Assembly: GCA_964423195.1 (NCBI GenBank)
Contig: CAYRDY010000023.1
Coordinates: 1-24,285 of the forward strand
Direction of reading: 5' to 3'
DNA from: CAKRHR01 sp964423195
Lineage (GTDB): Bacteria; Bacillota; Clostridia; Lachnospirales; Lachnospiraceae
Length of the DNA stretch: 24,285 nucleotides
The notes beneath the pieces were generated by a model. That model saw nothing but the letters and a program-made list of their open reading frames with translations. It did no database searches and had not been told where the DNA came from. Positions 7,675-14,977 of the stretch are shown here, piece by piece (positions within the stretch are counted from its first letter, which is position 1; each line of letters opens with the position of its first letter). A program made the position numbers and the translations under genes.

Positions 7675-9639
7675 TCAGACATTGACCGCCGCGTAGTAAG
7701 CCGCGCTGATGGCGTGGCAGATCTGTCCGACCTTGCTGCAGTCGCCGATGATATAGTATTCGTCGGCGCATTCGCACAGCGCGTCCACCTTGTCATACGG
7801 CGCCCGAAATCCCAGGGCGCAGATGACGGTATCGGCCTCGACTAAGATCGTCTCGCCGCCCCTCTCGCACAGCACGCCCTCCGGCGTGATCTCCTTCACC
7901 TTCGTGTCGGTCAGCAGTGTGGCCGAGCGCTCCACCTGATACATGAGGCCACCGCGGTAGAAACTGTTGACCTCACCGGCAATCTTGTCCTTCATCTCAA
8001 TGATCGTGCATTCCTTGCCGTCGTGGGCAAATGAGACCGCGCCCTCGGCGCCGACCAGACCGCCGCCCATGATCGCCAGGCGTTTCCCCAGCTTCTCAGG
8101 GTGGAGCTCCGCGTCGATCGCCATCACCACATTCGGCAGATCCATGCCCTTGATCGGCGGGCGCAGTTCATTGGAACCGATCGCCACAAATAATGTGTCC
8201 GGCTCAAACCCCTTCACATAATCCGGCGTCACCTCGGTATTGAGGATCACGCGCACCCCGGCATCATGAAGTCTGCGAATCAGAAGCTCCCGCAGATCGC
8301 TGATGTCCTTCTTGAAGAAAGGCATCGATGCCGGATGAAGGTTGCCGCCCAGTTTCTCTGTCTTCTCCACCAGCGTCACATCATGGCCGCGCTGCGCCGT
8401 GATGATCGCGGCCTCCATGCCTGCCGGGCCGCCGCCGACGACCAGCACGCGCTTCTTCCTGTCAGGCAGCGGCCGCGGGATCCTCTCCTCCAGCTGATGC
8501 CCCATCGTCGGATTGACGCTGCACTTGATATATTCATTTTCTGTCGTGTCGCCGAAGCACTCATAGCATCTCAGGCAAGGATTGATATCCGCTTCCTGGC
8601 CCGCATATGCCTTCTTTGGCAGATACGGATCCGCGAGCAGGCCACGGCCGATCTCAATGATATCCGCCTGCCCGCTGGCAATGATCTCCTCCATCTGCGC
8701 CGGATCATTGAGCGAACCCACACAGGCCACCGGCTTGCTGACATGCTTCTTGATCTCAGCCGCCAGATAGACATTGACGCCGCGCGGGAAAAATGCCGAC
8801 GGATGGGTGCGGCAGAAGATATTCGGGTCCTCGTGGTTGCCGCAGGAGATATTATACAGATCCACTTTATCCTCGACCATCTTGGCGACTTCCGTGTATT
8901 CGGCCAGGCCAAGCCCGGTATCCAAAAAATCATCCCCGTTTAAGCGAATCTCGATCGGGAACTGCGGCCCGACATTCTGCCGCACGCAGTCCAGCGTCAT
9001 CAGAAGAAAACGGGCGCGGTTTTCCAGGCTGCCGCCGAATTCGTCATTTCTCGTATTTGTCTTGGACAAAAACTGGGAGAACAACCAGCCGTGCGCCGCG
9101 TGCACCTGAACCATGTCAAAACCGCAGTTCTTGCACAGCAGTGCGGCCTTGCCGTAGGCCTCAATGATCTCATAGATCACTTCCTTCGGCATCTCCTGAA
9201 CCTCGCCCAGCGGCGTCATCTCATGGATCGGCCCGTATGCGGTCTCACAGCAGACCTCGGTGCCGCCGACGCTGACCAGCCCGGCGTATTTCCCGCCGTG
9301 CGCCAGCTGAATATTGGCATAGCCGCCGGCATGCTGGATCAGTCGCGCCATCTTGGTCAATCCCTGCTTGATGCCGAATGAATCCAGACAGATCTGTTTA
9401 TTGTGAGATTTGCCCGTCGGGGAGTGGACGATCGACTCGCCGACCGTCACCACGGCAGCGCCGCCGATCGCCTTTTCCTCGTAGTAAGCGATCAGTTCCG
9501 GTGTCAGATGACCCTCCGTCGTCACCATCTGAGGGCTGGTCGGCGCCGCGATAATTCTGTTCTTCAGACGTATATTTTTAATGCGTATCGGTGTGAAAAG
9601 ATGTGGAAATTTACATTCCTTTCGACATTGATTTTCCAT
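7675..9639 (-). CDS. NADH:flavin oxidoreductase, 2,4-dienoyl-CoA/enoate reductase type
   Basis: This 654-residue protein starts at ATG 9639 (MENQCRKECKF) behind GGAGGG; an in-frame ATG at 9708 lacks a ribosome site. Residues about 1-350 form an old-yellow-enzyme FMN barrel, with VHAAHGWLFSQFLS and SLENRARF. Then comes a 4Fe-4S cysteine cluster (CLRCYEC and a fourth Cys, about 355-372). An FAD fold follows with VVGGGPAGMEAA (about 400) and an NAD(P)-binding fold with MGGGLVGAEG (about 526). This is the FadH/enoate reductase/BaiCD architecture. Such enzymes reduce activated C=C bonds using NAD(P)H in the cytoplasm. In this array it probably prepares an unsaturated substrate for the dehydrogenase and thiolase steps. 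A distinct leader with a palindrome (9665-9697) precedes it. Confidence 0.92.
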   Translation of the reverse strand: MENQCRKECKFPHLFTPIRIKNIRLKNRIIAAPTSPQMVTTEGHLTPELIAYYEEKAIGGAAVVTVGESIVHSPTGKSHNKQICLDSFGIKQGLTKMARLIQHAGGYANIQLAHGGKYAGLVSVGGTEVCCETAYGPIHEMTPLGEVQEMPKEVIYEIIEAYGKAALLCKNCGFDMVQVHAAHGWLFSQFLSKTNTRNDEFGGSLENRARFLLMTLDCVRQNVGPQFPIEIRLNGDDFLDTGLGLAEYTEVAKMVEDKVDLYNISCGNHEDPNIFCRTHPSAFFPRGVNVYLAAEIKKHVSKPVACVGSLNDPAQMEEIIASGQADIIEIGRGLLADPYLPKKAYAGQEADINPCLRCYECFGDTTENEYIKCSVNPTMGHQLEERIPRPLPDRKKRVLVVGGGPAGMEAAIITAQRGHDVTLVEKTEKLGGNLHPASMPFFKKDISDLRELLIRRLHDAGVRVILNTEVTPDYVKGFEPDTLFVAIGSNELRPPIKGMDLPNVVMAIDAELHPEKLGKRLAIMGGGLVGAEGAVSFAHDGKECTIIEMKDKIAGEVNSFYRGGLMYQVERSATLLTDTKVKEITPEGVLCERGGETILVEADTVICALGFRAPYDKVDALCECADEYYIIGDCSKVGQICHAISAAYYAAVNV

Positions 9640-9664
9640 CGTGGGAGCCCTCCTTATAGACATA

Positions 9665-9697
9665 GACGGATATAGCGGTATACCGCCCATATCCGTC
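9665..9697. promoter_or_regulatory. Large palindrome in flavoenzyme leader (operator candidate)
   Basis: GACGGATAT (9665-9673) and ATATCCGTC (9689-9697) are perfect 9-base arms. They enclose GCGGTATACCGC (9675-9686), itself a perfect 12-base palindrome. The whole lies 26 bases upstream of the flavoenzyme start codon and is not followed by a T tract. A dimeric-regulator operator or a structured 5' leader is inferred. Confidence 0.55.
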
Positions 9698-9713
9698 ACA
9701 CTGTTCATTACTC

Positions 9714-9738
9714 TGAAAGCTCTGTCAATCGGCTTTCA
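9714..9738 (-). promoter_or_regulatory. Possible internal promoter with consensus -35 inside an inverted repeat
   Basis: On the minus strand a perfect TTGACA (9723-9728) lies in the loop of a 7-base inverted repeat (TGAAAGC 9714-9720, GCTTTCA 9732-9738). At 17 bases the -10 is poor (AACAGT), so activator dependence or a false match are both possible. If active, it would drive the flavoenzyme, dehydrogenase, thiolase and DUF362 genes separately from the upstream genes. Confidence 0.3.
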
Positions 9739-9748
9739 TCCATGGTGG

Positions 9749-9768
9749 TGCGCCGCGATAGCGGCGCA
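9749..9768. repeat. Intergenic hairpin, ATGCGCC family copy 2
   Basis: TGCGCCGC and GCGGCGCA are perfect 8-base arms with a GATA loop, starting a few bases after the 2-hydroxyacid dehydrogenase stop. Read on the minus strand, AACTTCCATGCGCCGC here is identical to the sequence following the regulator stop at 14920. Confidence 0.6.
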
Positions 9769-9774
9769 TGGAAG

Positions 9775-10830
9775 TTATTTCTTTACTCTCCAGATATATT
9801 TCCGCGGCTCGCCTTTCAGATAAGCGATCACCTCATCGCCCATCATCGTGCCCGACCAGCCGTCGACGTCCGTCGTCAATCCGGCCATGTGCGGCGTCAG
9901 CGTCACATTTTTCATGGAGAGCAGTGGGTGATTGGCCGGAATAGGCTCCTGCCAGTACACATCGATGGCGGCTCCGGCGATGGTGCCGTTCTGCAGCGCC
10001 TCCACGAAATCTCTCTGATCAATGACAGCAGCCCTGGCGGTGTTGATCAGATAAGCCGTCTTCTTCATCTTGCTAAACCAGTCCTTGTTGACCATGCCCT
10101 TGGTGGAAGGCATGACCGGCAGGTGGATGCTGACGATATCGCTCTGGCTGAGCATCGTGTCGAGGTCGACAGCCTTCGCGCCGTCCGCGGTGATCTTCTC
10201 CTCCGGGCAATACGGGTCGTAAGCCAGGACATCCATGCCAAACGCCATCGCGCGCACGGCCACCTCGCGGCCGATCGCGCCGTAACCGGCGATGCCCAGC
10301 GTCTTTCCGTAAAGCTCGAAACCGATGCCGTAATCCGTATACGGATGATTCTCATCCAGCGGTCCCCAGATGACATTCTTCACATCCGGCACATCGTAGA
10401 TATCGTCCACCGGAGCGCCCAGATGCTCGCCCTTTGCGAGGCCGGTGGAGCTGATCGCCAGACGCCTCGCGGCCGCGATCATCAGGCCGATATTAAACTC
10501 AGCCACAGCCACACGGTTTCTGCCCGGCGTATAGGAAGCCGCCATGCCTGCCTCGGCGAGCGCCTCGTGGTCGATCGTCACCGGCGTGCCCTTGGCCACA
10601 CCGATAAACTTCATGCCTGAAGCGATCCATGCCTTGATCGTCTCCGCGCCTGCATTCTCGTCGCCGAGAACCACGAGTTCATGTCCCATGCACTCCTCGC
10701 GGGTCATCTCTTCAGTGACATTGCCCTTGCCGTGCTTTAATTCACCGCAAATCGTGACATCACAGTACTGCTCGATCACATCCATCTGTTTTTTTGGAAT
10801 CGGCGTACATAAAGCCAGTTTCTTTTTCAT
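9775..10830 (-). CDS. D-isomer-specific 2-hydroxyacid dehydrogenase family protein
   Basis: The 351-residue protein has the NAD-binding motif GYGAIGR (about 180-186). The catalytic trio is present: Arg in NTARAAVID (about 265), Glu in DVYWQEP (about 293) and His in LTPHMAG (about 312). These are conserved in D-lactate, glycerate and phosphoglycerate dehydrogenases. A long loop between the two halves (about 130-165) is rich in acidic and aromatic residues and may shape the substrate site. The expected reaction is reversible NAD(P)H-dependent reduction of a 2-keto acid to a 2-hydroxy acid. It follows the alcohol dehydrogenase by 18 bases and has GGAGGATTC before the start, so it is co-transcribed. 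Substrate unknown. Confidence 0.9.
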   Translation of the reverse strand: MKKKLALCTPIPKKQMDVIEQYCDVTICGELKHGKGNVTEEMTREECMGHELVVLGDENAGAETIKAWIASGMKFIGVAKGTPVTIDHEALAEAGMAASYTPGRNRVAVAEFNIGLMIAAARRLAISSTGLAKGEHLGAPVDDIYDVPDVKNVIWGPLDENHPYTDYGIGFELYGKTLGIAGYGAIGREVAVRAMAFGMDVLAYDPYCPEEKITADGAKAVDLDTMLSQSDIVSIHLPVMPSTKGMVNKDWFSKMKKTAYLINTARAAVIDQRDFVEALQNGTIAGAAIDVYWQEPIPANHPLLSMKNVTLTPHMAGLTTDVDGWSGTMMGDEVIAYLKGEPRKYIWRVKK

Positions 10831-10848
10831 ATTCTGAATCCTCCGAAA

Positions 10849-11991
10849 TTAAAATGCTTTCCTCAAGATATCCAATACGACTTCTTTGGTCACATCCTGG
10901 CGCGGATTGAAGCCGAGTACCGGCTCCTTGAGCACATCGTCAGCCAACATGTCAAAATCTTTCTCCTCGATGCCCTGCTGCGACAGCGTCTTGATACCGA
11001 GCTTTTTGATCAGACCTTTGAGATCCTCGGCGAGAAGGTATTTGTCCGCGTCCGTGCCGGTCAGCCGAAGGCCGATCGCCTGCGCCAGCTCCGCCATCTC
11101 CTTCGGACACTGCTCCGCGTTAAACTCTGTCACATACGGCAGCACCGCGGCGTTGGCCATCCCGTGCGGCAGGCCGAAATGCGCGCTCAGCGTGTGAGCG
11201 ATGCCGTGTACCAGGCCCAGATTGGCGTTGGAGAAGCCGAATCCCGTGATCACGCAGCCGACAAGCATCTGCTCCCTCGCCGCCATGTCGCTGCCGTCGG
11301 CGACGACCTTCGGCAGATTCTCGCGCAGAATCCGCAGACCAGTCAGAGAGTTGTACTTGGTCAGCGGAGTGGCCATATTGGAGATATAGCTCTCCACCGC
11401 GTGGGTGATGGCATCCATACCTGTGGCCGCTGTCACGGAGACAGGCATCGTCTTTGTAAACTCAGGGTCGATGATCACCTTTGACGGCACGATCTTGTTG
11501 TCAATCACGACATACTTGCAGACCTTCTCGGTGTCGATCAGCGCGCTCACGTTGGTGATCTCGCTGGACGTCCCGGCCGTGGTCGGGATCGCGATCAGCG
11601 GCAGCACGTCATTTTTCACAAGGCCGATCCCGCCGTACTGACCGATCGGTCCCGGATTTGTCATCAGGATATTGACCGCCTTCGCCAGGTCGATGCTGCT
11701 GCCGCCGCCGACAGCGACAAACACATCAACCGCCGCGTCCTGAGCGATCTTTGCGGCCTCCTCAACCACCTCATTGGTCGGGTTCGGGATCACGCCGTCA
11801 AACACAATCGCCTTGAAGCCGTTGTCCTCGATCTGTGCAAGCACCTTCTCGGAAATGCCCGCCGCCTTGACGCCTGAGTCATAGACGACCATGACGTTTT
11901 TGGCGTTGTATTTGGAAAGTACGTCCGGCAGCGAGGAAATGCTGCCGCACCCAAAGATAATGTCACTTCTCACAAAAAATTCATAAGCCAT
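10849..11991 (-). CDS. Iron-containing alcohol dehydrogenase
   Basis: The 380-residue protein matches the family length. It shows the NAD-binding GGGSSIDLAKA (about 95-105) and all four metal ligands: Asp and His in GMDAITHAVE (about 192 and 196), His in LVHGIAHTL and His in FGLPHGMANA. It reduces an aldehyde to an alcohol, or the reverse, with NAD(H). It is encoded 46 bases after the class II aldolase. By analogy with the FucA-FucO pair, it could handle the aldehyde released by the aldolase. The start has GAGGTGACTGAG upstream. FucO-type activity is inferred only; family membership alone does not separate lactaldehyde, propanediol or butanol dehydrogenases. Confidence 0.92.
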   Translation of the reverse strand: MAYEFFVRSDIIFGCGSISSLPDVLSKYNAKNVMVVYDSGVKAAGISEKVLAQIEDNGFKAIVFDGVIPNPTNEVVEEAAKIAQDAAVDVFVAVGGGSSIDLAKAVNILMTNPGPIGQYGGIGLVKNDVLPLIAIPTTAGTSSEITNVSALIDTEKVCKYVVIDNKIVPSKVIIDPEFTKTMPVSVTAATGMDAITHAVESYISNMATPLTKYNSLTGLRILRENLPKVVADGSDMAAREQMLVGCVITGFGFSNANLGLVHGIAHTLSAHFGLPHGMANAAVLPYVTEFNAEQCPKEMAELAQAIGLRLTGTDADKYLLAEDLKGLIKKLGIKTLSQQGIEEKDFDMLADDVLKEPVLGFNPRQDVTKEVVLDILRKAF

Positions 11992-12037
11992 TCTCAGTCA
12001 CCTCATTCATCATCATTAGCAGCTGCCTGATCCCTGA

Positions 12038-12676
12038 TCAGACGGCCTGATCCCTAGCGATCAGCTCTTTCATCGCGCGCACGGCCTCCTCAGGCATCGG
12101 CGTAAACACGCCCGCCAGTTTCGCGTAATAAGAAGTCTGTGCCATTTCCTCTGTATATATAGTTGCAGCCATGGCAGCTTTAATGTTTTTGCCGCAACAG
12201 AACATACCATGGTTTTTCAGAAGGACGGCTCTGCCCGTCTCGCCCAAGGTCTTGACGACCAGATCCGCAAGATCATTGCTCCCCGGCATTGTGAAAGGCA
12301 CGATGCCGATCGGCACAAATTCGGACTGCGGCGGAGTAATAGGGAGGAGTTCGCCTGCCATGGCTGCAATCGTAGCAAACATACCGTGTGTATGGACAGT
12401 CGCCTTCACGTCTTTTCTGGCTCTCAGAACGGCCGTGTGCATCGGCGCCTCGGATGACGGCTTGTAAGGGCCGTCCAGCCACTTGCCATACATATCAACG
12501 ATAGCAATATCCTCAACTTTCATTGTCTTATAGGCGATGCCGCTCGGCGTGATCGCCACGACATCATCGACATCATCCTGAACAGCGATGTTGCCGGAAG
12601 TGCCTTTGATCAGGCCCTGATCGACCGCGTCAAGGATAGCCTCAAGTACCTGTGCTCTGATTTTCTCGTATTTCAT
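12038..12676 (-). CDS. fucA: Class II aldolase, L-fuculose-phosphate aldolase-like
   Basis: The 212-residue protein has the size of FucA. It carries GTSGNIA (about 25-31), TPSGIAYK, the acid/base Glu in SSEAPMH (about 73), Zn-binding HTHG (about 92-95) and a third Zn ligand in KNHG (about 155). The family cleaves sugar 1-phosphates to dihydroxyacetone phosphate and an aldehyde. The first gene of the minus-strand array, it has a promoter (12737-12765) and GGAGGA before the start. It is transcribed divergently from the regulator at 12845. No fucose kinase or isomerase is nearby, so the true substrate may not be fuculose phosphate; the gene symbol is by similarity only. Confidence 0.82.
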   Translation of the reverse strand: MKYEKIRAQVLEAILDAVDQGLIKGTSGNIAVQDDVDDVVAITPSGIAYKTMKVEDIAIVDMYGKWLDGPYKPSSEAPMHTAVLRARKDVKATVHTHGMFATIAAMAGELLPITPPQSEFVPIGIVPFTMPGSNDLADLVVKTLGETGRAVLLKNHGMFCCGKNIKAAMAATIYTEEMAQTSYYAKLAGVFTPMPEEAVRAMKELIARDQAV

Positions 12677-12696
12677 GAAAAGTCCTCCTTCAATGG

Positions 12697-12712
12697 ACGC
12701 CCTCAGGGGCGT
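12697..12712. repeat. Small hairpin in aldolase leader
   Basis: ACGCCC and GGGCGT, perfect 6-base arms with a TCAG loop, lie in the 5' leader 20 bases upstream of the aldolase start. No T tract follows. It may affect mRNA stability or ribosome access. Confidence 0.35.
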
Positions 12713-12736
12713 ATTGTTTCATTTGTTTCTATGTCC

Positions 12737-12765
12737 ATCTTATATTTTCTTCAAATTTATGGCAA
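12737..12765 (-). promoter_or_regulatory. Promoter for the aldolase-led array
   Basis: Read on the minus strand, TTGCCA (12760-12765, 5 of 6 to the -35 consensus) and TAAGAT (12737-12742, 4 of 6 to the -10) are 17 bases apart. The transcript start would be near 12730, about 54 bases before the aldolase start codon. The palindrome GCAAATTTGC (12762-12771) overlaps the -35 and could be an operator. Confidence 0.5.
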
Positions 12766-12771
12766 ATTTGC
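12762..12771. promoter_or_regulatory. Palindromic operator candidate in the divergent promoter region
   Basis: GCAAATTTGC is perfectly self-complementary. It overlaps the minus-strand -35 and lies about 40 bases upstream of the plus-strand -10. A related CAAATTT half-motif lies at 12752-12758. The neighbouring regulator is the obvious candidate to bind here. This is inference from position only. Confidence 0.35.
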
Positions 12772-12800
12772 TTTTTCCGCTTTCAAAAGGAAATATTCTC

Positions 12801-12809
12801 TGCTATACT
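12801..12809 (+). promoter_or_regulatory. Extended -10 promoter for the regulator gene
   Basis: TGCTATACT combines a TGn extension with TATACT (5 of 6 to the -10 consensus). The -35 at 17 bases is weak (TTTCAA). The predicted transcript start near 12816 leaves a leader of about 29 bases before the ATG at 12845. Confidence 0.5.
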
Positions 12810-12844
12810 ACATACAGAAATGAATTGACGGAGATGGATGACTT

Positions 12845-14920
12845 ATGCGTTATGAACTAATCACACTGAGGCAAAGAAAACTGCTAAACTATCTGCAAAA
12901 CCAGAGCTCGCTTGTGTCCGGCGACCATCTGGCGCGCTATCTCCACGTCTCTGTGCGCACGGTGCGAAGCGATATCGCGGAGATCAATGCCAATCTGTCC
13001 GCCTCAGGCATCACTGTGGTCGCCGAAAAAAGTAAGGGCTATCGCCTGCAGGCCGAAAATCCGGACATTCTGAAAGAGCTCACACAAAAGAGCGATTCCT
13101 TCGCCACCCGCGAGGATCGCGTGCGCTATCTGGCCTTCACGCTTTGCCTTTCCGATATACCGGTCAATATGTATGATCTGGAAGATGAAATGTTTGTCAG
13201 CCACACGACGCTCGAACATGATCTGCACCACCTGAACATGCAGTATGTGCTGGCTTATCCGCGCATCAGGCTGATTCAGAAGAAGGGTTATCTGGAATTT
13301 GAACACGACGAGCGCAAGCGCCGCGCCATCCTCACCCGCCTTTTCTGCGACGATTGGAATTATCACACCCGAGAAAATGCCTACTACAGCTACGACTATC
13401 TGGATAACAAGCTGGTCGACCTGATCATGGAAAAAGTCAGCTATTATCTGGACAGATACGGCATCCGCCTGGAGGACAAGGGCCGCGTGACCCTGAACCT
13501 GGCCATCGCCGTCATGTACGAGCGCACCAAGACCGGACATGCGCTCGAAAATATCGCTAATACGACAGATACGCCCCCGACGCTGTCTGGGCCATCCGAC
13601 GATTCGGGCATGACGCGATCCGGCAACGCGTCGGCGGAGCAGTCTGGCAGTCCGGGCGCGGCACAATCCGGCGGCATGGCGTCGTCGCCGGCCGAAACCG
13701 CCGGGGAACCCAGGGATACCGAGCTGGACAGCGCGATCAACGAACTGCTCGATGAGCTTGAGGAGATTCTCCATTTTACGATCTCCCCGGCGGAGCGGGA
13801 GGAGATCTACCTCATGGCCGCCCACAATCGCCTGCTCGACACGGACGAGATACGGCGCCGCACGCCCCGCCGGTATTTTTCGGAGGAAATCCTGCGCACG
13901 ACCGATGCCTACCTTGAAAAAATCCGCGGCACATTTCACATCGATCTGTGCGGGGATGAGGATTTCTACATCACACTCTGTCAATATGTCCGCTACCTGA
14001 GCCTGCCGTACCACGGTTTTAACACCTTCCAGCTCAATCCGAATCTGTCACGCGGCAACCTGAGGCTGGAATTTGAGATCGCGGTGCTCTTTCAGGATCT
14101 CGCGACAAAATACCTGGGCTATTATCTGAACCACACGGAGCTGATGTACCTGGCATTCTGCATTTCCGGCGCTCTGGAATATTTTCATCACTCGGAAAAA
14201 GAGCAGTTTCACGCCGCCATCTGCTGCCATTTGAATCTCACGGCCACATGGGCCCTGAAACGGAAGATCATGTCAAAATTCGGCTATTTTCTGCACATCG
14301 ACACGCTGCTTCCGGTCAACGCCACAAAAATTTACGACTTTTCAAAGGTTGATCTCGTGCTGACGACCGTAAACAAACCGATCACGGACTGTCCGACCGC
14401 CAAAGTCATTTACATCTCGCCTTTTATGACGGCCGAGGATGTGGCGCGTCTCGAAAATGTCATCACTCAGAAGCGGCTTGAGCGCATCGCCTCGCCGACC
14501 GGATATACGCTCGGCGAACTGCTCGGTCAGGCTTTCTGGCACGAACAGATCACCGGCGTGGATCGGCTCTCGGTTCTCCACACGGTCATCTCGGATTTTA
14601 TTGAGGCAGGCTATGTGGGAAAGGATTACTATGAGGACGTTCTGCGGCGCGAATCCATATCCACATTCGCTTTCATGCCGGGCATCGTGCTGATCTACTC
14701 GCTGAAGCCCTCAAAGAAAACCTGCCTGTCGGTGGCCACGCTCAAACACCGCATGACCTGGAACGCTTACAAGATACGCACCGTCATCGCCGCCGCCCTG
14801 CGGCCGGAAGACGCGGCGCTGATCTTTCAGCTGATCCAGCGCGTCTATGAGGCGAACGCGGATTTTCAGGTCAGCGGCAGCCTCAAGACAAGGGATGAAC
14901 TGATCGCGTATTTCAGGTAA
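12845..14920 (+). CDS. BglG/LicR-like multi-domain transcriptional regulator (HTH-PRD-EIIB/EIIA-like)
   Basis: The 691-residue protein starts with a DNA-binding helix-turn-helix (GDHLARYLHVSVRTVRSD, about 26-43) and a second HTH-like region (about 100-170). PRD-like helical domains follow (about 190-430), with HTISPAERE-like helices. An EIIB-like segment (about 450-540) and a C-terminal EIIA-like segment (about 550-691) complete it. This is the layout of LicR/ManR-type activators controlled by PTS phosphorylation. The EIIA-like part reads FAFMPGIVLIYSL where active domains have a PHG-type His, so that phosphosite seems lost. A linker of about 54 residues rich in Gly, Ser, Ala and Pro (about 239-291) interrupts the first PRD region. 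It is divergent from the aldolase-led array and probably regulates it. Confidence 0.82.
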   Translation: MRYELITLRQRKLLNYLQNQSSLVSGDHLARYLHVSVRTVRSDIAEINANLSASGITVVAEKSKGYRLQAENPDILKELTQKSDSFATREDRVRYLAFTLCLSDIPVNMYDLEDEMFVSHTTLEHDLHHLNMQYVLAYPRIRLIQKKGYLEFEHDERKRRAILTRLFCDDWNYHTRENAYYSYDYLDNKLVDLIMEKVSYYLDRYGIRLEDKGRVTLNLAIAVMYERTKTGHALENIANTTDTPPTLSGPSDDSGMTRSGNASAEQSGSPGAAQSGGMASSPAETAGEPRDTELDSAINELLDELEEILHFTISPAEREEIYLMAAHNRLLDTDEIRRRTPRRYFSEEILRTTDAYLEKIRGTFHIDLCGDEDFYITLCQYVRYLSLPYHGFNTFQLNPNLSRGNLRLEFEIAVLFQDLATKYLGYYLNHTELMYLAFCISGALEYFHHSEKEQFHAAICCHLNLTATWALKRKIMSKFGYFLHIDTLLPVNATKIYDFSKVDLVLTTVNKPITDCPTAKVIYISPFMTAEDVARLENVITQKRLERIASPTGYTLGELLGQAFWHEQITGVDRLSVLHTVISDFIEAGYVGKDYYEDVLRRESISTFAFMPGIVLIYSLKPSKKTCLSVATLKHRMTWNAYKIRTVIAAALRPEDAALIFQLIQRVYEANADFQVSGSLKTRDELIAYFR

Positions 14921-14926
14921 ACTTCC

Positions 14927-14947
14927 ATGCGCCGCGACGCGGTGCAT
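14927..14947. repeat. Intergenic hairpin, ATGCGCC family copy 3
   Basis: ATGCGCCGC and GCGGTGCAT form 9-base arms with one wobble pair and a GAC loop. It begins six bases after the regulator stop. The 16-base AACTTCCATGCGCCGC leading into it is shared with the copy at 9749-9768. Confidence 0.6.
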
Positions 14948-14955
14948 CACCATGC

Positions 14956-14976
14956 ATGAAAGGAATTGGCATCTAA
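14956..14976 (+). repeat. Partial duplication of the acpS start (micro-ORF MKGIGI)
   Basis: ATGAAAGGAATTGGCATC at 14956 is followed by TAA. It nearly repeats ATGAAAGGAATCGGCACA, the true start of acpS at 14978, differing at three of 18 bases. It encodes MKGIGI and then stops. It looks like a tandem duplication of the gene start. Its AAAGGA may now serve as a distant ribosome site for acpS. Confidence 0.6.
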
Positions 14977-14977
14977 A

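Noticed and set aside
2690..9639. Assignment to a known phloroglucinol, flavonoid or bile acid pathway
   Set aside because: The flavoenzyme and cyclase families fit loosely, but no signature enzyme of those pathways can be identified with confidence from sequence alone.
9640..9708. Earlier in-frame start for the flavoenzyme (ATG 9708)
   Set aside because: No ribosome site there and the extension would encode the palindrome; ATG 9639 has GGAGGG at good spacing.
9742..10620. Open frame of 292 codons on the plus strand
   Set aside because: Antisense to the 2-hydroxyacid dehydrogenase, whose catalytic residues are all intact; no ribosome site or family match.
13004..14014. Open frame of 336 codons on the minus strand
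   Set aside because: Antisense to the PRD-type regulator, which has clear domains; no recognisable product.
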